NCBI GenBank assembly: GCA_017860375.1
Contig: JAGDMB010000212.1
Span: 1-5,153, forward strand
DNA from: Bacteroidota bacterium
GTDB lineage: Bacteria > Bacteroidota > Bacteroidia > Bacteroidales > UBA10428
Direction: 5' to 3'
Length of the DNA stretch: 5,153 bases
Positions 1 through 5,153 of this stretch are shown in pieces. Under the pieces are notes generated by a model. That model had not been told where the DNA came from. It searched no databases and worked only from the letters and a program-made list of their open reading frames with translations. The first letter of the stretch is position 1. Each line of letters opens with the position of its first letter. The translations under genes and the position numbers were made by a program.

Positions 1-668
1 TGATTCCGGATGGAAGTCCCTGGATTCAGCACATAAACCTTATTTTGTTGCAGTATCTGGCCGTTCAGGTACATTTCATTATCCCCGATGTACCGCAGAA
101 AATACATGTTTGCCGTAGCCACATGAATAATCCATAAATGGCCATCAAGGAATTCCGAGTACATGTACTTGTACACCCCTTCGGGTGTGCCTTTTTTATT
201 GTTTAAGACCAGCAACTCATGATGGGAAGGTATTTTATCGAACGGATTTGTAGTGAAATTCCGGAGAAGGCTTTGTTCTTCCTTGGTAATGTGAAAGCAT
301 TCGGTGACTACTTCGATGAATTCCAGTTCCTGATTGCTGATTTCCTGCTTGTCGGCCTTGACAAATTCAAACAGCTGAACCAGAACAATGAATTTTTGCT
401 TTTGCGTCAGTTCGGTGTTGATATCGTTGCAGATCCGCAGGATTTTCACCGAATTGGGTCCAATGCGCCGTTCTCCCCGCTCGCTTTGAAGGGCCTGATG
501 CTTGCTGTAGTAGGCATCAAAAACATCCATGTAATCGCTTACCAGCTCCTGGTTTAACTGACGGTTCAGAAAGGATTCCACAACAGAACGCCGGTCACCG
601 CCGTCCTCTTCAGGCCGGGCAATGATGGCAAACAATTCCATCAGGGCTTTTAATATCTGTTCACTCAT
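1..668 (-). CDS. N-terminal part of a large protein with TerB-like and FHA-like regions, possibly an ABC ATPase (partial at left edge)
   Basis: An uninterrupted minus-strand frame begins at ATG 668-666 and leaves the window after 222 codons. The start is well fixed: an in-frame stop (TAG, 674-672) lies two codons upstream. Residues about 5-140 are all helical in character, with a segment near 98-136 (LFEFVKADKQEISNQELEF onward) that resembles the second half of TerB-like domains. Residues about 150-222 look beta-rich and end in a FHA-like stretch (MYLNGQILQQNKVYVLNPGS, 199-218). From memory, this order opens a family of long Bacteroidetes proteins that continue into an ABC ATPase and a membrane permease domain. 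That continuation is outside the window, so the ABC assignment is inference. No signal peptide or membrane segment is visible in this part. The gene is divergent from clpB, and no exact TAnnTTTG box was found for it. Reality of the gene is likely; product identity is moderate to low. Confidence 0.72.
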   Translation of the reverse strand, partial: MSEQILKALMELFAIIARPEEDGGDRRSVVESFLNRQLNQELVSDYMDVFDAYYSKHQALQSERGERRIGPNSVKILRICNDINTELTQKQKFIVLVQLFEFVKADKQEISNQELEFIEVVTECFHITKEEQSLLRNFTTNPFDKIPSHHELLVLNNKKGTPEGVYKYMYSEFLDGHLWIIHVATANMYFLRYIGDNEMYLNGQILQQNKVYVLNPGTSIRN

Positions 669-815
669 TATCTACGCTGAAAGAAGAAATGTGTTTTGGA
701 TTTGATTACTGCCGGATCATTTTAGTACATAGTACGTAATAAAACAAAGGAAGTTACAAAATCCCGGCCTTTAGAACAGGTTCTTTTTCTCCATGGAAAT
801 AAAATATCCGGAGTG

Positions 816-838
816 ACAAATTGGCGCCTATAATTTGT
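816..838. repeat. Inverted repeat, candidate operator upstream of clpB
   Basis: The arms ACAAATT (816-822) and AATTTGT (832-838) are perfect 7-bp reverse complements separated by 9 bases. The spacer contains GGCGCC, itself palindromic but off-centre. A further ACAAA lies at 847-851. The 7-9-7 geometry suits a dimeric DNA-binding protein, and the right arm abuts the candidate -7 box. It is not the CIRCE element of HrcA (TTAGCACTC-N9-GAGTGCTAA), although the spacer length is the same. The AT-rich background makes a chance match possible. Confidence 0.35.
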
Positions 839-845
839 ATTTTTG
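838..845 (+). promoter_or_regulatory. Candidate Bacteroidetes -7 promoter box for clpB
   Basis: TATTTTTG matches the Bacteroidetes -7 consensus TAnnTTTG exactly. It lies 78 bases before the chosen clpB ATG, implying a leader of roughly 70 nt. The -33 element is weak: the nearest TTG-containing match (ATTG, 820-823) is only 14 bases upstream, shorter than usual. A TATAAT sequence also occurs at 829-834, without a good -35 at the standard distance. The position is plausible, but the sequence is simple and T-rich. Confidence 0.4.
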
Positions 846-923
846 GACAAACTGACGGATATTGAGGCTGAAAGTAAACTGGTAAATTTTTTGATGATAA
901 TCCGGCACCAAAATAAAAACAGT

Positions 924-3545
924 ATGGACTATAACAATTTTACGATCAAGGCACAGGAAGCCATTCAGCAAGCCTCTACCATAGCCAAGGGATCGATGCA
1001 CCAGGCCATAGAAACCGGCCATCTGCTTAAGGGTGTCGTGGTTCAGAGTGAGGATACCATGAAGTATTTGCTGAACAAAATGGGCATTGATGAAAATGAC
1101 TTTTATCGTGTGCTGGACCAGATCATACAATCATACCCAAAGGTCAGCGGCGGAGAACAGTATTTTTCCACTGCCGCCAATAAAGCATTGTCGAGGGCCT
1201 ATGACTTCTCCAGGGAGTCAGGAGATCAGTTTGTGTCTTTGGAGGCACTTGCAGTGGGAGTTCTGATGGCGGGTGATACGGTTTCGAAAATGATGAAAGA
1301 TTTCGGAATGAACGAAAAAGACCTGAAAGAATCCATCAAAGAACTCCGGAAAGGATCAAAGGTGCAAAGCCAGACTGCGGAAGAAACCTTTAATGCCCTC
1401 AACCGGTATGCCATCAACCTGAATGATCTGGCACGAGGCGGGAAACTCGATCCGGTTATCGGACGGGATGATGAGATAAGAAGACTGCTGCAGATTTTAT
1501 CCCGCCGGACAAAGAACAATCCTGTCCTTGTCGGAGAGGCCGGTGTGGGCAAGACAGCAATTGTTGAGGGTCTGGCACACCGAATCGTTTCGGGCGATGT
1601 TCCGGAAACCCTTAAAAGCAAACAAGTCTATTCCCTGGATATGGGTGCGCTGATTGCCGGGGCAAAATACAAAGGCGAATTTGAAGAACGCTTAAAAGCC
1701 GTCATAAAGGAAGTGATCTCTGCAAACGGGGAGATCATCCTGTTCATTGATGAAATCCATACCCTGGTGGGTGCGGGAAAAAGCGAAGGGGCCATGGATG
1801 CCGCCAATATCCTCAAACCGGCTCTTGCCCGTGGAGAGCTTCGTGCCATCGGCGCCACCACCACCGATGAATACCAGAAATACATTGAAAAAGATAAAGC
1901 GCTGGAGCGTCGTTTCCAGGTGGTTATGGTGGATGAGCCCGATGTGCAGAGTGCCATCGCTATCCTTCGCGGATTACGGGAGAAATACGAAAACCATCAC
2001 AAAGTGCGCATCAAGAACGACGCGCTGGTGGCTGCGGTGGAACTTTCCAACCGGTATATTACCTCACGGCATTTGCCGGATAAAGCCATTGACCTTATTG
2101 ATGAAGCCGCTTCATCGATGAGGCTTGAAATGGATTCGGTGCCGGAAGAGATCGATACGATGGAACGCAAAATTCAGCAGCTGGAAATAGAACGGGAAGC
2201 CATGAAGCGGGAAGGCGATGAGGAAAGGATCAGGCAAGTCAGCAAGGAAATTGCAGATCTCGATGAAGACAGATTAAAACTGAGGGCCAAATGGCAATCG
2301 GAAAAAGACATCATAGCCAATATCCAACAGCTTAAGCAACAGCTTGAATCACTCAAGCTGGAAGCGGAACAGTCTGAACGACAGGGTGATTACGGAAAAG
2401 TCGCCGAAATAAGGTACGGGCGCGTGAAGGAAACGCAGGCCAGCCTTGAAAAACTTCAGGAAAAACTGCGGGAAATGCAGGGTGATTCAGCCCTGATCAA
2501 GGAGGAGGTAACGGCTGATGATATCGCGGAGATTGTATCCAAATGGACAGGTATTCCGGTCAGCAAGATGCTGCAGGCAGAGCGCGAAAAACTTCTGAAC
2601 CTGGAAAAGGATTTGCATAAAAGGATTATCGGACAGGACGAAGCCATAACTGCCGTTGCCGATGCAGTCCGCCGAAGCCGGGCCGGACTGCAGGATGCCA
2701 AAAAGCCAGTGGGCTCCTTCCTTTTCCTGGGAACCACCGGCGTCGGAAAAACGGAACTCGCAAAAGCACTCGCTGAATACCTGTTTAATGATGAGAATCT
2801 GATCACCCGAATCGATATGTCTGAATACCAGGAAAGCCATACCGTCTCGAGGCTTGTTGGCGCACCTCCGGGATATATCGGGTATGAAGAAGGGGGCCAG
2901 CTAACGGAAGCAATCCGCCGGAAACCCTACTCGGTGGTTCTGCTGGATGAAATTGAAAAAGCCCATCCCGACGTGTTCAATGTCCTGCTGCAGGTGCTTG
3001 ATGATGGAAGGCTTACGGACAATAAGGGAAGGATTGTTAACTTTAAGAATACCATTATTATCATGACTTCCAATATGGGTTCACATATTATACAGGATAA
3101 TATGGCAAAACTCAAGGACAGGAACAGGCAGGAAATCCTTGAAAAAACCAAAGAGGAGGTTTTTGAGCTTCTTAAGAAAAGCATTCCGCCGGAATTCCTG
3201 AACCGTATCGACGACGTCATTATGTTTACACCGCTGACAAAAAATGAGATTATGGAAATAGTCCGGTTGCAGTTTAACCGCATTGCCGTCATGCTCAGGG
3301 AAAATGACATTGAAGTTGCCATCAGCGAGGATGCCGTTCAGTGGATTGCGGATAAAGGGTATGACCCGCAATACGGAGCACGACCCATCAAAAGACTACT
3401 GGAAAAAAATATAGTGAGTGAATTGTCTAAAGCCATACTCGATGGCTCCGTAACAAAAGAAAGTTCGATCCTGATCGACTGTAAGAAGGATGCGCTGGTG
3501 TTTACAAACCAGGGAGAGAAGAAACAGCCTTCGGGGGTCAGTTGA
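924..3545 (+). CDS. clpB: ATP-dependent chaperone ClpB (Hsp100 disaggregase)
   Basis: Complete 873-aa ClpB, close to the family's usual length of about 860. It is a cytoplasmic hexameric AAA+ machine that, with DnaK/DnaJ/GrpE, threads aggregated proteins through its pore. Domains in order: Clp N-domain (1-145); NBD1 with Walker A GEAGVGKT (204-211), pore-loop Tyr249 in KYKGEFEERLK, Walker B IILFIDE (271-277) and arginine fingers R329/R330; a coiled-coil M-domain (about 405-525), which separates ClpB from ClpA; NBD2 with Walker A GTTGVGKT (603-610), pore-loop Tyr651 in GYIG, Walker B VVLLDE (671-676), sensor-1 N717, arginine finger R761 and sensor-2 GAR (818-820). No IGF/IGL-type ClpP-binding loop is seen, as expected of a disaggregase. 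All key catalytic residues are intact. ATG 924 is chosen because MDYNNFTIKAQEA is the normal ClpB beginning; the 27 upstream codons back to TTG 843 look unlike ClpB. The 3' end overlaps the convergent STAS gene by 8 bp. Confidence 0.98.
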   Translation: MDYNNFTIKAQEAIQQASTIAKGSMHQAIETGHLLKGVVVQSEDTMKYLLNKMGIDENDFYRVLDQIIQSYPKVSGGEQYFSTAANKALSRAYDFSRESGDQFVSLEALAVGVLMAGDTVSKMMKDFGMNEKDLKESIKELRKGSKVQSQTAEETFNALNRYAINLNDLARGGKLDPVIGRDDEIRRLLQILSRRTKNNPVLVGEAGVGKTAIVEGLAHRIVSGDVPETLKSKQVYSLDMGALIAGAKYKGEFEERLKAVIKEVISANGEIILFIDEIHTLVGAGKSEGAMDAANILKPALARGELRAIGATTTDEYQKYIEKDKALERRFQVVMVDEPDVQSAIAILRGLREKYENHHKVRIKNDALVAAVELSNRYITSRHLPDKAIDLIDEAASSMRLEMDSVPEEIDTMERKIQQLEIEREAMKREGDEERIRQVSKEIADLDEDRLKLRAKWQSEKDIIANIQQLKQQLESLKLEAEQSERQGDYGKVAEIRYGRVKETQASLEKLQEKLREMQGDSALIKEEVTADDIAEIVSKWTGIPVSKMLQAEREKLLNLEKDLHKRIIGQDEAITAVADAVRRSRAGLQDAKKPVGSFLFLGTTGVGKTELAKALAEYLFNDENLITRIDMSEYQESHTVSRLVGAPPGYIGYEEGGQLTEAIRRKPYSVVLLDEIEKAHPDVFNVLLQVLDDGRLTDNKGRIVNFKNTIIIMTSNMGSHIIQDNMAKLKDRNRQEILEKTKEEVFELLKKSIPPEFLNRIDDVIMFTPLTKNEIMEIVRLQFNRIAVMLRENDIEVAISEDAVQWIADKGYDPQYGARPIKRLLEKNIVSELSKAILDGSVTKESSILIDCKKDALVFTNQGEKKQPSGVS
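1350..1364 (+). promoter_or_regulatory. Possible internal translation start in clpB (AAAGGA-N6-GTG)
   Basis: The clpB reading frame has GTG at codon 147 (1362-1364), preceded at six bases by AAAGGA (1350-1355), a fair Shine-Dalgarno match. The codon falls in the linker between the N-domain and NBD1. In E. coli, clpB is also translated from an internal GTG at codon 149, giving a form without the N-domain. A start here would give a 727-aa product. Bacteroidetes rely little on Shine-Dalgarno pairing and AAAGGA is common in Lys/Gly-rich coding sequence, so this is tentative. Confidence 0.3.
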
Positions 3546-3876
3546 AACTTTTAATGCAGTCTTCCAGGTTATTGTGGATTTCAAAAACATTATGCAACTG
3601 AAGTAACCTGAAAAGCTCCATCACTTCCGGTTCAATGTTGCAAAGTTTGAACTGTCCATGATTGTTATTGGCGGTTTTAAGAATGGAAAGAAAAACACCA
3701 AAACCTGAACTGTCAATAAACCGGATGCCCTTAAGATTCAGTATCAGCCTGGTGTCCGGTTTATTAAACAGGCTTTTCATGTCTTCCTTTACCGGTTCTG
3801 TTATCAAAGCGTTGAATCGGTCAATATTGTCAAATCTCACAATGATGACATTGTTTATTCTTTCCGTTTTAAGCAT
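3538..3876 (-). CDS. Single-domain STAS protein, anti-sigma factor antagonist type
   Basis: A 112-aa cytoplasmic protein consisting of one STAS domain, the size of SpoIIAA and RsbV. The signature segment IRFIDSSGFGVFLSIL (51-66) carries the D-S-S-G-x-G loop; Ser56 or Ser57 corresponds to the serine that an anti-sigma kinase phosphorylates in SpoIIAA/RsbV. In that family the unphosphorylated form binds the anti-sigma factor or another target, and phosphorylation releases it. The phosphorylatable serine is kept, so switching is plausible. The start ATG (3876-3874) lies 10 bp after the stop of the upstream Hpt gene, so the two are probably co-transcribed with Hpt first. No Shine-Dalgarno sequence is seen. 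The stop overlaps the clpB stop tail to tail (3538-3545). No RsbW-like kinase, PP2C phosphatase or sigma factor gene is in the window, so the output is unknown. Confidence 0.9.
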   Translation of the reverse strand: MLKTERINNVIIVRFDNIDRFNALITEPVKEDMKSLFNKPDTRLILNLKGIRFIDSSGFGVFLSILKTANNNHGQFKLCNIEPEVMELFRLLQLHNVFEIHNNLEDCIKSFN

Positions 3877-3886
3877 GGTGAATCGA

Positions 3887-4240
3887 TTAAAAATAATTGT
3901 CTATCTTTTGTAAAACCTCTTTTAATTCCTGAACAGCCAGCTGTGTTTGATTTTTAAAGGAGTCAATGATGCCCTCATATTTTTCAATTTGTTTACCGTC
4001 CCGGGCAAGGTTCTCCAGGGTCTTCAGCTCAAGAGCCAGATCATTCATGCCCATGATGGAAATGGATGATTTGGCTTTATGGGCAAGCTTTCCGAGCAGT
4101 TCATATTCCTTTTTCTCTAAAAGTCTGTCCAGTTCACCGGAAAACTCCCCAACCTGCGAGATGAAAATGGTGATCATTTCACGGATCAGGTCCTTGTTCC
4201 CCCCCGACATCTCTTTGAGATAGGTCAGATCTGTTTTCAT
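3887..4240 (-). CDS. Free-standing Hpt (histidine phosphotransfer) domain protein
   Basis: A 117-aa, all-helical, cytoplasmic protein with the length of a stand-alone Hpt domain. The phosphoacceptor site is seen in KLAHKAKSSISIMGM (51-65): His54 is the expected phosphorylated histidine and Lys57 the conserved HxxK lysine, while Ser58 occupies the position often held by Gly. The segment YLKEMSGGNKDLIREMITIF (7-26) is the usual first helical region of Bacteroidetes Hpt proteins. Such proteins relay phosphate between the receiver domain of a hybrid kinase and a response regulator; neither partner lies in the window. It is the first gene of a probable operon with the STAS gene 10 bp downstream. 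ATG 4240-4238 is the natural start, with the domain beginning within a few residues; no Shine-Dalgarno sequence precedes it. The TPR gene is divergent on its upstream side. Confidence 0.9.
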   Translation of the reverse strand: MKTDLTYLKEMSGGNKDLIREMITIFISQVGEFSGELDRLLEKKEYELLGKLAHKAKSSISIMGMNDLALELKTLENLARDGKQIEKYEGIIDSFKNQTQLAVQELKEVLQKIDNYF

Positions 4241-4368
4241 TGAATTGGGCTGGCTAAAATTTAATTTACAGGTAAAATAAGAAATTTCTATAAAAATAAA
4301 CTAATTTTTTTATTTTTAATAATCGAATTACACCTGGTAACGTGTACACTGAAAAATAGATTTCCGCA
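4241..4368. promoter_or_regulatory. AT-rich divergent promoter region between the Hpt operon and the TPR gene
   Basis: These 128 bases separate two divergent starts, and 4253-4330 is strikingly AT-rich with long A and T runs, as expected for promoters. No exact TAnnTTTG box was found on either strand; TAATTTTT (4302-4309, plus) is a 7/8 match. Short palindromes are present: TTTAC-AG-GTAAA (4265-4276), AGAAATTTCT (4280-4289) and GTGTACAC (4342-4349). The first two lie 24-48 bases upstream of the Hpt start and could be operator sites, but in such AT-rich sequence they may be chance. No terminator or RNA gene is seen. Confidence 0.45.
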
Positions 4369-5153
4369 ATGAATAGATCACCTGTCTTCTATATGATTCT
4401 TTTCTGTTTCTTGTTGCATCCTTTCGCAGGGGCGCAGGAGGGTCAGAATCCCCTCCCTTCCGGCAACCGGAAGACCGCGGAGCAGGCATACAACCGAAGT
4501 GTTGAAAAAATAGTGCTCCGGGATTACAGTAAAGCGCTCGCTGAGCTTGACGATGCACTTAGAGCGGATCCCCTCTTTGCCGAAGCCTTTCTTTTGCGGT
4601 CGCGTGTGAAATTTCAGCTGGGGGATCTTTATAGTGCCATAACCGATGTGAACAGGGCGATCGAACTGAATTCATTCCTGGGGGAAGCCTATTATACAAG
4701 GGCGTTATATGCATTTGCCCTGGATACGGCAGGCGTGAAAGGCGATGACCTTGAAAAGGCCATCCAGCTGGGATATAATGATGCCTCTGCCTATTATTAC
4801 AGGGGTCTTTATAAACTGATGAAAGGCCGTCCGGTTGAAGCCATTCCCGATTTCACTACGGCTATTGAAAAAAGACCAGACTATTCCAGAGCCTACAATG
4901 ACCGTGGTACAGCCCGAATCGGCATAGAGGACATCCAGGGGGCGGTATACGATTTCAGGGTTGCAGTAAGCCTCGATCCGGGTTTTGCAATTGCCTATGC
5001 CAATATGGGAAATGCGAAAATGAAGATCGGTGATTACCAGGGAGCCCTGTCCGACTTTAACGAAGCCCTGAAGAAAGACACTTCACTGAGAGAGGTCTAC
5101 AATTACCGGGGCGAGGCCGGCCTGATCACCGGTGATATTGACCTGGCCCGCAA
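4369..5153 (+). CDS. Exported tetratricopeptide-repeat protein (partial at right edge)
   Basis: The frame opens at ATG 4369 and is still open at the window end after 261 codons. Residues 1-22 form a signal peptide: a short polar start with Arg3, a hydrophobic core (FYMILFCFLLHPFAGA) and a likely cleavage AGA|QE, so the protein is probably exported to the periplasm or cell surface. No lipobox cysteine is seen at the cleavage site. From about residue 37 there are 34-residue TPR units at about 37-70, 71-104, 105-138, 139-172, 173-206, 207-240 and a seventh begun at 241, with the usual small and aromatic residues (such as AYNDRGTARI and GDYQGALSDFNEAL). The unit at 105-138 is less regular but keeps the spacing. 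TPRs bind proteins and do not reveal the partner. The gene is divergent from the Hpt operon. What follows the repeats is unknown, so the full protein could carry a further domain. Confidence 0.9.
   Translation, partial: MNRSPVFYMILFCFLLHPFAGAQEGQNPLPSGNRKTAEQAYNRSVEKIVLRDYSKALAELDDALRADPLFAEAFLLRSRVKFQLGDLYSAITDVNRAIELNSFLGEAYYTRALYAFALDTAGVKGDDLEKAIQLGYNDASAYYYRGLYKLMKGRPVEAIPDFTTAIEKRPDYSRAYNDRGTARIGIEDIQGAVYDFRVAVSLDPGFAIAYANMGNAKMKIGDYQGALSDFNEALKKDTSLREVYNYRGEAGLITGDIDLAR

Larger units (their letters stand above)
669..923. other. Divergent intergenic region between the left-edge gene and clpB
   Basis: These 255 bases separate two divergent starts and should hold both promoters. On the clpB side are an inverted repeat (816-838) and an exact TAnnTTTG box (838-845), listed separately. 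On the other side a short tandem repeat, AGTACAT AGTACGT (724-737), is visible with no known role. No TAnnTTTG box was found on the minus strand for the leftward gene. No RNA gene or convincing small coding frame was seen. A plus-strand open frame reaches back to TTG at 843 but is judged to be an untranslated extension of clpB. Confidence 0.6.

Noticed and set aside
159..168. 10-bp palindrome GTACATGTAC inside the left-edge gene
   Set aside because: It is produced by codons for a Tyr/Met/Lys-rich stretch within the coding sequence, and nothing suggests a regulatory role.
219..557. 112-codon plus-strand open frame opposite the left-edge gene
   Set aside because: The minus-strand frame is open across the whole 668 bases, has a well-defined start and looks like real domains; the plus-strand frame shows none.
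829..834. TATAAT as a sigma-70-type -10 box for clpB
   Set aside because: No acceptable -35 lies at about 17 bp upstream (GTGACA at 813-818 is only 10 bp away), and Bacteroidetes promoters use a different -7 consensus, which is matched exactly just downstream.
843..923. 27-codon in-frame upstream extension of clpB from TTG 843
   Set aside because: The added residues do not resemble ClpB, the family normally begins at the MDYNNFTIKAQEA equivalent, and the extension would overlap the candidate promoter box.
1226..3371. Several open frames of 60-130 codons opposite or out of frame with clpB
   Set aside because: They have low-complexity Ser/Arg/Leu-rich composition, no recognisable domains, and are explained as shadows of the strongly coding clpB frame.
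3662..4223. Plus-strand open frames opposite the STAS and Hpt genes
   Set aside because: They lie antisense to clear STAS and Hpt domain proteins and show no domain of their own.
4328..4558. 76-codon minus-strand open frame opposite the start of the TPR gene
   Set aside because: Its composition is Arg/Pro/Cys-rich without domain features, and it lies antisense to a signal peptide and TPR coding sequence.

Overview
The window looks like chromosomal DNA from a member of the Bacteroidota (Bacteroidetes), perhaps Bacteroidales or a relative. Several things point this way. The ClpB and Hpt proteins have the wording usual in that phylum. No gene start has a convincing Shine-Dalgarno sequence. An exact TAnnTTTG box, the -7 element used by the Bacteroidetes primary sigma factor, lies ahead of clpB. 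The left-edge protein also resembles a large family common in these bacteria. Genus and species cannot be told from this window.

Layout from left to right: (1) 1-668, minus strand: the N-terminal 222 residues of a larger protein, with a TerB-like helical domain followed by a beta-rich, FHA-like segment; it runs off the left edge. (2) 669-923: a divergent intergenic region with a candidate clpB promoter and an inverted repeat that may be an operator. (3) 924-3545, plus strand: complete clpB, the Hsp100 disaggregase (873 aa). (4) 3538-3876 and 3887-4240, minus strand: a probable two-gene operon whose first gene is a free-standing histidine phosphotransfer (Hpt) protein and whose second gene is a single-domain STAS protein (anti-sigma-factor-antagonist type). 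The STAS gene meets clpB tail to tail with an 8-bp overlap. (5) 4241-4368: an AT-rich divergent intergenic region. (6) 4369 to the right edge, plus strand: the N-terminal part of an exported protein made of tetratricopeptide repeats.

ClpB acts in the cytoplasm with DnaK to rescue aggregated proteins. The Hpt-STAS pair combines a two-component phosphorelay carrier with a partner-switching regulator and is the most suggestive regulatory unit here. Its kinase, response regulator, phosphatase and anti-sigma partners are not in the window, so any link to stress control of clpB is inference. No RNA genes, mobile elements, CRISPR arrays or clear intrinsic terminators were seen. No plainly new system is evident. 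The points most worth checking are the Hpt-STAS unit, the candidate operator-promoter ahead of clpB, and a possible internal translation start in clpB.
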